Below are positions 1 to 9,667 of a DNA stretch of 64,000 bases, piece by piece. Position 1 is the stretch's first letter. The number at the start of each line of letters is the position of its first letter. The position numbers were made by a program, and so were the translations under genes. Source of the DNA: DAISJM01 sp036821485 (lineage in GTDB: Bacteria > Verrucomicrobiota > Kiritimatiellia > CAIQIC01 > JAGNIJ01); the NCBI GenBank assembly GCA_036821485.1, contig DAISJM010000009.1, forward strand, positions 25,349-89,348, read 5' to 3'. The notes under the pieces were generated by a model, which worked only from the letters and a program-made list of their open reading frames with translations, ran no database searches and was not told the origin of the DNA.

Positions 1-131
1 GAAGAGGATCTGATACTTTGTCTCGCCATGCGCTGTTGTTGCCACGGGAGCAGAACGGCCAGCGCGAGTATTGTTAGGGAAAGAATGACGATTGGGCTGT
101 TAATGAATCTCCAGAGCGCGTTCTGTTGCAC
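1..131 (-). CDS. Partial small membrane-anchored protein (N-terminus only)
   Basis: The reading frame runs off the left edge of the window. It encodes a short polar start, then one hydrophobic segment (INSPIVILSLTILALAVLL), then a basic, Gln-rich stretch, so it looks like an N-terminally anchored membrane protein. I chose the GTG start at 131 because AGGGAAGG lies a few bases upstream. An ATG at 176 in the same frame is the other candidate but has no obvious ribosome site, and a TGA closes the frame just above it. The gene follows the large secreted protein on the same strand and may be its downstream neighbour in one transcript. Function is unknown. Confidence 0.45.
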   Translation of the reverse strand, partial: MQQNALWRFINSPIVILSLTILALAVLLPWQQQRMARQSIRSS

Positions 132-217
132 GTGCCTTCCCTTTCTACCTGCGCAGGGCGAACTGATCTGCGCCATTTCTGATCGTCATTGTTCCCATCA
201 TCGGCCTTGGTCCATTC

Positions 218-3200
218 TCAACGTTCTCCAAGAAGCACCCCGTTCTGATAGACCCTCAGGGTGTGGCACACAGACGAACTCGCCGATGCAGGGCGGATAA
301 ACCGAACCCTGCACTCGCCCAATTCGTTGAAATCAGCCGGCGTCAGTTCCTTAACAGTCAATCCATCGTCAAACGTGATCCCACCGACAATGATCTGCAG
401 TTTGATGCTCAGATCGCGGATGATGGGACTCAGAACAACAAGAGTCTCCACCAGTTGGTCATCGTTCTCATATCGCTCCACGACCTTGACATAGGTCTCC
501 CTGGTCGAGCGCACTCGGAAACCATCGATCCTGGTGCTGGCCATTATCGGGCCAACTGGAGACAGTCGAGCGATAACATATCTTGGTTCCACTGCATCGA
601 CAGACATCATGAACCTGCGGAATCCATTCGTGGAAGCATCCGTCTCCTCAAATGCCATTCGGGGATCGTGCTCAACTACTGCATTGGCCGGCAGAGACGG
701 GCATTCCCACTCGCGAGCGGCTTTCCCAAACCAGCATGCAGGGGTACCGTCGAACGCGACATCTGCAACAGTGACTTGGATGCTATTACTCGTGATCGCT
801 CCGTTGTCGCAAGTCCCCGCCACAGTGAACACGCCGGCCGTCTCGAACGTGCAGACCACTGGCGATTCAATAGGAGTGACGTAGTTTGTGACACCAATCA
901 CCTCAATTGTGGCGGTACCATTGGTTGCCCCGGCCGGATACGCTGTAAGAAGGATGGAATCCCCGCTCCGGATGGTCATGTTGCTTGCGTCAATCAGATT
1001 GAGAGGCGTCCAACAGATGGTGTTGGTCGCAACCGAGCCTCCGTTTTGGAATGAAGATACGATCGTCGTTTCGTTGGTTTGAGACAGGGGCACATTGGCA
1101 TACCAGTGCTCGCCTAGCGCATGCTGAACCTGCGTACCAGAAACGGACATCATGCTGAGGAACGCCCCCCGGCCTTCGACGCAGACTGGAGACACAACAC
1201 TGGAAGTTGGCGCAATCTCGACTCCGCAGCGTCGAGCCAGCAGGAACTCGACCCAGTCTTTCACGCCGTCACTATCGGTGTCAGGACCGAGCAGTTCTTG
1301 AAGTCGGAGTTCCTTCACCCGCAACCAGCGATATTCGGCTGAATTATCGACAAACACCCGCACCTTGTGAGTCCCTTGGGGCAACCACGGTGTCAGCACT
1401 TGAACAACAGCATTTGACACCCCGCAGGTGTGAAGAATCCTGCGGCCCAGGAATTCGTCGTCCACGTACACCAACAGGTCAAAGTCGTTTGTTGGAAACA
1501 TTGGATGCTGAGCCGCTGCCTCGACCTCAATCCGGTACGTGTCCGCAACAGGTGCCTCCATCGCATATGCGAGTGAACCGCGTCGGTCCAGCGCATATAT
1601 ATCTCTTCCTTCTATTGCCCACGCCCCCAGTCGATCAACGACTTCACCACCACGGACGGAAGTAACAGTCGAAATGCCCGTAATATCTGCTGACACCGGA
1701 TCAGTGCCCATATCGTGGACTTCCATGCCATCGCTGACTCCGTCTCCGTCCGTATCCGATGTGCCTGGGTTTGTACCAGCTTGGTATTCCTCCGAGTTGG
1801 ACAACCCGTCGCGATCAGGATCTGCCGCCGCGTCGGATGCATTTTCCGGATCAAAGCTGTATTGCCGCTCCCAGGAATTCGGCATCCCGTCTCCATCGTC
1901 ATCCAACATCAACGGCTCGTCCGCGGCAGCCGTCATTGAGTCCAGATAGGTGTCCGGCGGCAGACCGCTTCCTTCCAGCATGCGTATGTTGAGCCGGGAT
2001 AAGCCGCAAACAGATGGGTTCAGGAATGGGATATTTCGGAAGACACGTTTGCCATCAAGATAGGCGCTCCAGGATTTTCTCGCATAGTCCATCCTGAACG
2101 TGAGTCTGTACCAGGCACTTGGATCAACTACGGAAGCCGAGTCCGCGGTCCGCCATAGATGAGATTGGCTATCGTATGCGCTCAGCAAGCCTCTCTCGTT
2201 CACCGCCGCAAGCACGCTGTTGGATCCGGAGATTGATGCAACGCTGGGCAACACGCCGGGCTTCAGTCTTGTGTACATGTCAATCCACACGAGCGTCTGT
2301 CCACAGGCGCCAAAATAGTGTGCAACCTGGACCTCGGCTGTCGATGCCGTCATCATTCTCACGGCATTTGTCCCTGCATATCGCACCGAGGACTGCACTG
2401 TGACCGAAGTCACAGCCAACCACCCTGCTTGACCGTTGAGGACACCCACAGCGTAGCCTTCTTCAGTTTCAAGTCCTGCTGTCCAAGGTAGACCTGAAAA
2501 GCTGTTGGAGACCACTGGATCGAAACCCCACCCTAATTCTGTACCATCCGCCATCCCGTCACCGTCCGTGTCCGGATTGAACGGGTCGGTCTCCCCCACA
2601 TCCACAACCGCGTTACCGTTCGCATCTTCCACAATGTTCGCAATTCCGTCGTTATCATCATCAACATGGGAGGGCGTCGCTGCCCCAATGGCCAGATCGT
2701 CCAAGTACTCGCCCAAACTGCTTCCCCCCTCCACGTGCACACGCGACAGCCTATCCACGGAAGGATCAGCGAAACCAAGATTCGCCAGAATCAGCGCTCC
2801 ATCGCGATATAGACTCCACACCTTGGCCGCGTAATCTTTGCGAACCGTTAAGTGCAACCACTCAAATGGATTAACATCGGGGGCATTCGTAGCTACAACC
2901 CATGCGTGAACGCTGCCATCATAGCCAGCAAGTTCCTGCTGGCTGTTCAACGCGCAAACTGCTGACAGATTAGCCGCGTTGGCACCCATTTCAGGCAACC
3001 GGCCGGCAACCATCTTCACCTTCATATCCGTCCAGATAACCGATCCAGTAGGCCCGCCGAAGAAATGTGTAATCGCGGATACGGATGAAGTCTCCATGCC
3101 TCCAATTCTCACCGCTTGTTGTCCAGAAGCCACCATCCCTGATTGCACCACGGCACTTCCGATCGTCTGCCATGCGTTTTGGCTCTGAAGAGCTCCAGCC

Positions 3201-5269
3201 ACGTATCCCTGATTAGTCTCGAAACCCGCCGCCCAGGGCGGGCATTGAAAAGAATCGCTGACGACAGGATTGAAGCCCCAGAAGAATTCCGTGCCGTCCG
3301 CCATATTGTCGCTATCACTATCCTTGTTGAAGAGATCAGTGCCGAGCAAGTACTCTTGGAGATTATCGAGGCCATCTCCGTCCGCGTCTGCGTTCGCATC
3401 TGCGGGATCATTTGGATCGAGACCACGCAGGCGTTCCCAGACATTCGGCAGGGCGTCGTTATCGTCGTCGAGATCCTCGGGCTCGGTCGCTCTGATTTGA
3501 ACGTCGTCCAGGTACGCTTCGCCGCGCCAGTCGGCGCGGCTGAATTCGTTGACGGTCTCGTCCTTGAAGCCAAGACCGCTCAATTCCAGTACCCTGTTGA
3601 TGTTCAGGCTCCAGCTATGCGTTCCGTAGTCGAGTTTGATGGTCACGCGGACCCAGTCTCCCAATGGCTGGGGACTTCTGGACGAGATTTTCCAATCATT
3701 GGAGAACCCGTCGTAGCCGCAGATTTCGCCCTCTGGATTCACGGCAAAAACGGCTGTGGCACGATTGGTATGGTCGGCGATATTCGGCAGAGCACCGGAA
3801 TAGAGTCGCATGCTGCAATCGATCCAAACACTGGAAACGCTTAAAGCCCCGTAGTAGTGCTTGGCTTCGCCAGTGGCACTCACATGCAGCACTCTGCCCG
3901 TTTGCACAACCGCCTCGCTCGCCAGCCAGCCGTTCTGGCCGTCGAGGTCACCAAGCATCCTTGACTCAAAGTCTTCGGACCACGGCAGCGTGGCAAAGTT
4001 GTCGGCGTTGGTCGGGGAAGAATCCCAGCACACCTCCGAGCCGTCGCCCATACCATCGGCGTCAGAGTCGGGGTTGTTAGGATCAGTACCGTATACGTTG
4101 ATCTCCGCGCCGTCGTTAAGACCATCGGCGTCGGTGTCTGCCTTGACGGCCAGGGTCTGGTGGACAAAGACTTCGCGGGCGTCGTCGAGACCATCGTTAT
4201 CGGAGTCGATGTCCTGGCGTCCCACCAAGTACACGCGGCAGAAAACACCGCTGATTGCGCCGGGATCAACCCAAGTCAACGCCATCCGGCCAGTAGTAGC
4301 GATGCCATCCTCGATTGCTGACCAACCGGCGCCGCTGACGAACGTGTCGTTGTCAGCCAGATCCTTGGAAAGAATTTCCAGAGTCTCGCCGACGTCGCCG
4401 GAGCAGGAGACGAAAAGCGTGACGGACTGGCCACTCTGGTTGACGACCATGGTTGTGATGCGAGGGGCATTAGCACCTACATCGAACAGGTCGGCATACG
4501 GTCGGCCTTCGGTCCACTGAAGACTATTCGTTGCCACGCGATTGTACCAGTACCCCGCGCCCATCTTCAGCACGAGGTCAGTCACACCCCCGGTTGCGTT
4601 CAGCCACTCGCCATTCGCAAACACGCATGTGTTGCTCGCCGCATCCTGCACTTGATCGCCTTGGGATGCGCCATCGTTGGCCAAATCTGTGGTGTTGAGG
4701 ATTGTCTTGGTGGAATACAGCACGCCGAACAGGTTCAAACCTGAGGCAAACTCGACGGACTGCGTGTCGATAAGAACGACATCACCGCTGAGGAACACAC
4801 GTTGGTCGGCGTGCCGGTTCTCGATCCAGAAGCCTTCGCCGACGGACAGCGTTTCCGAGGCGACCATCCAGTTCGTCCCAGCCTCAAACCACTTGCCATC
4901 CTTGTCGGGGTCGCCCGTGCCGTCTGCCTTGAAGAAAACAGCATACTGCTGCGCGGAAGCGTTCCACTTCACAACGCGGTCAGCCGTTCCTTCGCTCGTT
5001 GCCCCAGTGAGTTGGTTGCTGAAAATACTCCCAACGGCGGCGTCGAAGGGTTCGAACGGCATCGCGACAAGCATGCTCGAGTTCGACGAGACCTCAAGTC
5101 GGATAACCCCAGCGGGTGTCGAGACGAAATCGTCGGTACAGAAAGCGGAGCTGACGGCGGCCAAGAAGCAGCTTAGGGCAACCGCGGGGAGTGCCGCACG
5201 CGCTCCTCTTCCCTGGAAAAGGCGTTCATCTCTCTTCATCCGCCTTTTGATTCCTCTTTGCGTTTGCAT
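218..5269 (-). CDS. Giant secreted protein with LamG-like modules and thrombospondin-3 calcium repeats
   Basis: The protein has 1683 residues, or 1673 if the second Met at 5239 is used; both starts keep the signal peptide (hydrophobic stretch about 26-43). Residues 50-260 form an N-terminal domain I do not recognise. Asp-rich DxDxDGxxD calcium repeats of the thrombospondin type 3 kind occur near 353-413, 600-661, 869-911, 1122-1192 and 1330-1343. Between them lie three related modules of about 165-190 residues (429-595, 678-862, 928-1115). Each opens with PW(S/A/T)-x-x-(F/L)E and ends in a YLD motif, and they resemble concanavalin-like or LamG beta sandwiches. The C-terminal 340 residues look like further beta domains, with no evident membrane anchor or sorting signal. 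A role in surface adhesion or polysaccharide binding is inference from architecture only. Confidence 0.85.
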   Translation of the reverse strand: MQTQRGIKRRMKRDERLFQGRGARAALPAVALSCFLAAVSSAFCTDDFVSTPAGVIRLEVSSNSSMLVAMPFEPFDAAVGSIFSNQLTGATSEGTADRVVKWNASAQQYAVFFKADGTGDPDKDGKWFEAGTNWMVASETLSVGEGFWIENRHADQRVFLSGDVVLIDTQSVEFASGLNLFGVLYSTKTILNTTDLANDGASQGDQVQDAASNTCVFANGEWLNATGGVTDLVLKMGAGYWYNRVATNSLQWTEGRPYADLFDVGANAPRITTMVVNQSGQSVTLFVSCSGDVGETLEILSKDLADNDTFVSGAGWSAIEDGIATTGRMALTWVDPGAISGVFCRVYLVGRQDIDSDNDGLDDAREVFVHQTLAVKADTDADGLNDGAEINVYGTDPNNPDSDADGMGDGSEVCWDSSPTNADNFATLPWSEDFESRMLGDLDGQNGWLASEAVVQTGRVLHVSATGEAKHYYGALSVSSVWIDCSMRLYSGALPNIADHTNRATAVFAVNPEGEICGYDGFSNDWKISSRSPQPLGDWVRVTIKLDYGTHSWSLNINRVLELSGLGFKDETVNEFSRADWRGEAYLDDVQIRATEPEDLDDDNDALPNVWERLRGLDPNDPADANADADGDGLDNLQEYLLGTDLFNKDSDSDNMADGTEFFWGFNPVVSDSFQCPPWAAGFETNQGYVAGALQSQNAWQTIGSAVVQSGMVASGQQAVRIGGMETSSVSAITHFFGGPTGSVIWTDMKVKMVAGRLPEMGANAANLSAVCALNSQQELAGYDGSVHAWVVATNAPDVNPFEWLHLTVRKDYAAKVWSLYRDGALILANLGFADPSVDRLSRVHVEGGSSLGEYLDDLAIGAATPSHVDDDNDGIANIVEDANGNAVVDVGETDPFNPDTDGDGMADGTELGWGFDPVVSNSFSGLPWTAGLETEEGYAVGVLNGQAGWLAVTSVTVQSSVRYAGTNAVRMMTASTAEVQVAHYFGACGQTLVWIDMYTRLKPGVLPSVASISGSNSVLAAVNERGLLSAYDSQSHLWRTADSASVVDPSAWYRLTFRMDYARKSWSAYLDGKRVFRNIPFLNPSVCGLSRLNIRMLEGSGLPPDTYLDSMTAAADEPLMLDDDGDGMPNSWERQYSFDPENASDAAADPDRDGLSNSEEYQAGTNPGTSDTDGDGVSDGMEVHDMGTDPVSADITGISTVTSVRGGEVVDRLGAWAIEGRDIYALDRRGSLAYAMEAPVADTYRIEVEAAAQHPMFPTNDFDLLVYVDDEFLGRRILHTCGVSNAVVQVLTPWLPQGTHKVRVFVDNSAEYRWLRVKELRLQELLGPDTDSDGVKDWVEFLLARRCGVEIAPTSSVVSPVCVEGRGAFLSMMSVSGTQVQHALGEHWYANVPLSQTNETTIVSSFQNGGSVATNTICWTPLNLIDASNMTIRSGDSILLTAYPAGATNGTATIEVIGVTNYVTPIESPVVCTFETAGVFTVAGTCDNGAITSNSIQVTVADVAFDGTPACWFGKAAREWECPSLPANAVVEHDPRMAFEETDASTNGFRRFMMSVDAVEPRYVIARLSPVGPIMASTRIDGFRVRSTRETYVKVVERYENDDQLVETLVVLSPIIRDLSIKLQIIVGGITFDDGLTVKELTPADFNELGECRVRFIRPASASSSVCHTLRVYQNGVLLGER

Positions 5270-5297
5270 GGCAGAACCCCCGGTAAGGCTTGATGCG

Positions 5298-5987
5298 CTA
5301 GATTGTTTCGAACTGACACGCCTCCTTCCGACATCTGCGCATGTAGAGTGCAGCCAGAGGAATCAGTAACATCAATCGTGGAAATGTGGGCAGGCGATCA
5401 TCCGAAATCAGAATCACCGTGCCCGGCTCGGCCACTAACGAGAAATCATCCATTTGCAGCGCTCCATCCGATCCCACGCTATTCGCCCAGACCACAACAC
5501 GCGCCCAAGTTGCTCCCGGCGGGCAGACTCCGCTCACGGTCTTCTGGACCCAGCTTTCACCAATGCCATCGAAGTTCGTGGCTGCCTGTAATACGAGGGT
5601 TTCACCACTATACGTGCCTGAGCAGAACTCAATCTTCATGCCTTGTTCAGACTGATTTGTCCAACTCGCGTCGGCCCAAAACCATGCTGAGAATGTATAC
5701 GTAACACCAGACGTTGCAGGCACTTCCTGCCACCAACCGCCATTGTTGTCACCAGCCCAATTGCCGCGAATCGTGGCTTCCCAGGTTCCGCCATGTGCCC
5801 GCCAGCTCTCCCTGGTAGCGGTCCCCCATGTCGAGCCATGCCAACTAGGATTCATCCACTCCCAGTTCACAGCTTGGTATAAGGCAGAGCCTTCGTCTTC
5901 GAATCCGCTGTTTGAGAGGATGTTCCCCTCTGATGGCAGATTGATCCCGAGAATCAACACCAGCACTACTAACATGCTCACCTTCAT
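5298..5987 (-). CDS. Secreted Trp-rich beta-sandwich protein with a PEP-CTERM-like tail
   Basis: The start at 5987 is supported by GAGGAGGAGAG just upstream; the same frame extends further but without a better start. The product has 229 residues. A signal peptide (MKVSMLVVLVLILGINLPSEG) is followed by NILSNSGFEDEG, the opening typical of CBM4/9-like jelly-roll domains, and many Trp and Gly residues. The C-terminus has an AEPGT motif, a polar insert, a hydrophobic stretch (LMLLIPLAALY) and a basic MRRCRK cluster. This resembles a PEP-CTERM sorting signal, except that the hydrophobic segment is displaced and the protein runs on after the basic cluster. Such proteins are cleaved by exosortase in other bacteria. 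It lies 28 bp upstream of the giant secreted protein on the same strand. Confidence 0.7.
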   Translation of the reverse strand: MKVSMLVVLVLILGINLPSEGNILSNSGFEDEGSALYQAVNWEWMNPSWHGSTWGTATRESWRAHGGTWEATIRGNWAGDNNGGWWQEVPATSGVTYTFSAWFWADASWTNQSEQGMKIEFCSGTYSGETLVLQAATNFDGIGESWVQKTVSGVCPPGATWARVVVWANSVGSDGALQMDDFSLVAEPGTVILISDDRLPTFPRLMLLIPLAALYMRRCRKEACQFETI

Positions 5988-6340
5988 GTCTCTCCTCCTC
6001 TGTGATTGTGTGCTCTGTGGTGCATCTGACTTATTCGGAAAGCGAGGGACAACACGAACATAGCCGTGACAACTCACCCGTTTGCGGATCTGCGACGCGT
6101 AAGAAACCAATGGGCTTGGAAACCGTGTTCTGCTGGAATATGATCGTGGCTGTATGGGGATAGAAAGCATACAGCGCGAACGAGAAAACACGTATAGATG
6201 AGATCCCTGATCTTACCGATCTCACGCTCGCCCTCCTTGACACTGCACATGAACGAGATTACGGCAGACTCCACAGTAAAGAATGGCGGGAAGGGAGAAG
6301 GAATGCAAGTGTTCTTCTAGGCAGGGCATTCCCCGGTTTT
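5988..6340. other. Intergenic region with a CACAGAG-type repeat
   Basis: No convincing gene is visible between the PEP-CTERM-like gene and the transposase remnant. A 15-base motif, ACCACAGAGCACACA read on the minus strand at 6007-6021, sits about 20 bases upstream of the 5987 start and recurs exactly on the plus strand at 58615-58629. Short open frames here have no coding character that I can support. Confidence 0.5.
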
Positions 6341-7511
6341 TCAGAGCAAAGAGGGAGGGGAGGATTGGAGGAAGCCGGGAGGGTCATGGGGATGGGGGAT
6401 TCGAGGAACCCAGTGGGCAAGCTTGGAGAAGAGCGTCGAGATGCCATCAGCCAGCGCGTAGCAGTGGAAGTCTGGCACACCGAAAAAGCGTTGAGCCACT
6501 TCGGACACGCGAGTGGCCATGATCACCAGCTTCAAGGCTTGGCGGAGCCACGCCGCGGAGAAGTGGACGGCAGCTAGGACCGACGGCACCAGATTGCGCA
6601 AGCGGTCGTACTGGAGCAGGCGAAGGTCTTCCAGATGGTACGGCTTGATGAACCGGATCGATCGCCTCCTCAACCCACCCACGGATCAGATATCCACTCA
6701 CGATGAACCGCAGGCTCTTGCGTGATGAACCGACGGCCACATTGGTCAGCAGCAACAACAGTTCCTCGCGCCTAGGCACCCTCACGGGCCACGACGCGTA
6801 CTCCAAGCTCAATCGTTTCTCCGTTTCCCAGGTCTTCCTTGATCACGCTTTCGGTAAACCGCAGCAGGCAGTTCCGACCGATTTGCTTAGCCGAAACCGT
6901 CCGGTCTTGATAGACCGCATCCCGATCCCCCGTCAGGCGAACGATGAAACGTAAGCTACGATCTAGCAGCGGGTTGAACAGCTTAATCCGGTCCACGCTC
7001 CGGTCCATGACATAGATCCCTCGTCCTTGTGTGGAGCCCTGGATCGCGTCGATCACCCACAGCAACTGTGCGTTCTCGCTCTCTAAGTCGGGAACCGCAC
7101 CGACCACAACCGCAGGTGCATCTTAATCACGAGTCGCTTCAACGGTTCACACACCACCGCCAGGCACTGCATCTTCTGTGCATAGCCCCTGCGTACATCC
7201 GTCGGATCGATGACGATCAGCGTGTCCGTCCTCACGCGATCCGCGCCCTGTCCGGCATCGTCTGGTTGATTGTCGGCGCCAACTCCAGGTCCGCCAGATG
7301 ATGGCTGAGCTGTTCCTCATGTCTTCTTCAGTTCGATCTGCTCGCCCAAGGCTCGTTCGATCGAACTGAGCTTTAGGTCCCGACTGACTTGAATCCCGCA
7401 GATCATCTCTGAGATGAACTGACTCCGGGGCTTGGAAAACCGGAGTGAAACTATCCCCGAAAACCACTCCAACTGCTCTCGCAACCGCTGCACCACCTGC
7501 ATACGCTTCAT
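6341..7511 (-). pseudogene. Decayed IS4-type DDE transposase
   Basis: Pieces of one transposase are spread over several frames on the minus strand. In order they are: an N-terminal piece at 7317-7511 (RMQVVQRLREQLEW); a catalytic piece at about 7100-7240 with TLIVIDPTDVRRGYAQKMQ, which carries the first acidic residue; a second piece at 6772-7107 with GIYVMDRSVDRIKLFNPLL, the second acidic residue; and C-terminal pieces at 6341-6812 with GYLIRGWVEEAI and SIRFIKPYHLEDLRLLQYD, the region of the catalytic Glu. At least four frame changes and in-frame stops separate them. The segment after the first catalytic motif appears shortened compared with complete IS4-type enzymes. I did not find terminal inverted repeats by eye. 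Confidence 0.8.
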
Positions 7512-7694
7512 CTGGCCTCCCGCGGTGGTTTGCTCAACTCCACGTCGCCTGCAGCATCGTGGCACGGCGGGGCATCTTCTCCCTCCCCTCCAGCCCTTCT
7601 TCCCCTCACCCCGACCCTTTGCGCCAAATCAAGAGTTGAAACCGGGGATTGTCCTGCCAAAGCAGGCTCCACACCATCCGCCTGCGGCCAGACG

Positions 7695-8781
7695 CTACTT
7701 CCCAATCAGGGGTCTGGCTACCAATTCAACAGGTTCACTGCCAGCAACAGAACGCCGCTCAATGCCAGAGAGCAGAGCCTTGACCAGCGCGTCCCTGCGT
7801 TCCTCACGTTCTGGGTCTGGCACACCTTCCATATTCAGGTAGCCTGCTGCCATCCAGTGATGCCCACCACCCGAGCCCTGTTTCCGTATGATCGTCTTCA
7901 GCAGTTGCCCGCAGCGCGCGCCCTTCTGGCTACTGCGAAGCGATACAATCAGGTTGTCACCCTGGTAGGCCGTACAGAAGGACCACGTCATCCGCTCCAT
8001 CCGCGCCAGCAGATCGGCCACTTCAGCCACAATCTCCGGTTGCGCCACATCCCTCAGATGTGTCCAAGCCACACGCCCAANNNNNNNNNNCAAAGATCTG
8101 GGCATTACCGATCGCTTCCTGTAACTGCGCGTAGTAGGTCGGCGGCAACGGCGCATGCCGAATCTCTCCCATGACCGACATATTGGCCTTCGCCAACAGA
8201 GAGGTGTAAGCCTGCATGTCCTCCGGTGTGCAGTTGCGGGAGAGGTCCAACGTCTCCGTGGCAATGCCGTACGCCATTACGGCCGCGAGCCATTTCGGCA
8301 CGGCGATGTTGGCCGCCACGAGATACTCGTGAAGAATCGTCACCGAGGCCCCCGCCCCGGCCCTGATATCGGCAAAGACGTCGCCCAGCGGATTCTTGCG
8401 CGACACGGGATGATGATCGAACACGGCCACAGGTTTGCCGAAAGAAGGCATCGTCACATTCCCTGCGCGCGGCTTGGTATCGACGAAGATGCACGGAATG
8501 CGACGGCGGGTGGTCCTCAACTGGCTGAGCAAGTGCCACTTGTAGTGAAAGTGCCTTAGCATCTCCCGATTTTCCGCACGAGACACGACGCCCGTGAACA
8601 CGATTTGACTGTGCAGCCCGAAGTACTTGTCGAGCAGAAGATGGGCCGCAGCCGCAGACGCAAGCGCGTCAGGATCGGGATAGTCGTGGGGAATGATCAA
8701 CACCCGCCCTTTCACCGGCAGCACGGCTCTCAACTCCTCAAGCCGTTTCAGCGTCTGCTCTTGAACGGTTGCTTCCACCAT
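7695..8781 (-). CDS. DHH/DHHA1 family phosphoesterase, interrupted by an assembly gap
   Basis: The N-terminal half (8781 to 8091) has the DHH-family metal motifs HDYPDPDALASA, FVDTKP and DHHP. The C-terminal half (8080 to 7695) has the DHHA1 substrate motif GGGHHWMAAGY. This arrangement is that of NrnA-type oligoribonuclease/pAp phosphatases. The two halves are in different frames across the ten Ns, so the frame break is most simply an artefact of an arbitrary gap length. The start follows GGAAGGAAC. The gene lies 16 bp downstream of the PIG-L gene and is probably cotranscribed. Exact substrate is not known from sequence. Confidence 0.85.
8081..8090. other. Assembly gap (ten Ns)
   Basis: Ten consecutive unknown bases lie inside the DHH phosphoesterase gene. 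Coding on either side is intact but in different frames, so the true gap length is not ten bases modulo three. This marks a scaffold join, not a biological feature. Confidence 0.99.
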
Positions 8782-8797
8782 GTTCCTTCCGCCTCCG

Positions 8798-9646
8798 TCA
8801 TAAGAATCGTCGTATTCTCGCGCGAACGTCTTCCCTGAAGCGGTCGATCAACTTCTCTGCAAAGGTCACCGGTTCCAGTTCGTCGTTCTTGATCAGCGGC
8901 GTGAGATCCACGCCCACACTCAGCGCGGCAGCGGAATCCACATGATGCGACTGGCGGTACGTGGCATGCGCACGTCGCCGGGCCATCGCGGCCAGGTCAT
9001 AACGCTTGCCACCGCTGATCTGTGAATCGAAGACTCCGAGCAACGCCGCCTGCACGTTTTCCTTCGCCGACACATCCCACAGAACCTTGTCCTCGTCCAA
9101 CATCCAATCGAGATCCCTCCAGACCTCGCCGCCATAAAGCTTCGCCGGACGCGCATGACGCGGCAACATCCGTAGGGCCTCGATGGTCCTGAGCGCCAGC
9201 GCCACGTGCGTGTCGTGTTTGTCCGTCAGATTGTGAATCACCAGCATCTTCGGACGCGTGGCCAGCAGCAGCGTCTTCAGATCGGCCCGAACATCGCTTC
9301 GACCCGCACGCTTCAGCGCCGCGCTCGGATGATCCAGAAGTAACAAGGCGCCGAACTCCCCGATCACGGCCGCCCGCTTCTGCTCCTCACGGCGCACGGC
9401 ACGCATCTGCGCATCGGAATACTGTGCGTATATTCCCGCGCGCGGACTCCCTGCTCCATTGGTCGCCACGACACCCGTGAACCAGCGATCCTTGCGACCG
9501 AAGCATTCCAGGATGGCATGCGGCGCCATGATCTCGATGTCATCGTGATGCGCCGCAATACACATGTGCGTCGTGCGGGCAATCGCCTGCTTCACCGGCT
9601 TGGCATCCGGCACGAAAACCTCCGCAGTCTTCCTTGCCAGTTTCAT
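8798..9646 (-). CDS. PIG-L/LmbE-family deacetylase
   Basis: This 282-residue protein carries CIAAHHDDIEIMAPHAI near residue 30, matching the metal-binding (P/A)HxDD motif of zinc-dependent PIG-L N-acetylglucosamine deacetylases, where AHPDDE is usual. A second conserved region, NLTDKHDTHVALALR, supplies the HxxH-type site. Known members remove acetyl groups from amino sugars on lipids, mycothiol precursors or cell-wall glycans. It begins the short operon with the DHH phosphoesterase. The start is preceded by an AAGGAAGG stretch that runs into the ATG. The particular substrate is not evident. Confidence 0.85.
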   Translation of the reverse strand: MKLARKTAEVFVPDAKPVKQAIARTTHMCIAAHHDDIEIMAPHAILECFGRKDRWFTGVVATNGAGSPRAGIYAQYSDAQMRAVRREEQKRAAVIGEFGALLLLDHPSAALKRAGRSDVRADLKTLLLATRPKMLVIHNLTDKHDTHVALALRTIEALRMLPRHARPAKLYGGEVWRDLDWMLDEDKVLWDVSAKENVQAALLGVFDSQISGGKRYDLAAMARRRAHATYRQSHHVDSAAALSVGVDLTPLIKNDELEPVTFAEKLIDRFREDVRARIRRFL

Positions 9647-9667
9647 CCTTCCTTCACCTATCTCCTC

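Noticed and set aside
263..1054. Long plus-strand frames opposite the giant secreted protein gene
   Set aside because: They lie antisense to a gene with clear signal peptide and domain repeats and have no coding features of their own.
6031..6274. Short minus-strand frames upstream of the PEP-CTERM-like gene
   Set aside because: Overlapping frames with no start signal or recognisable domain; probably leader or decayed sequence.
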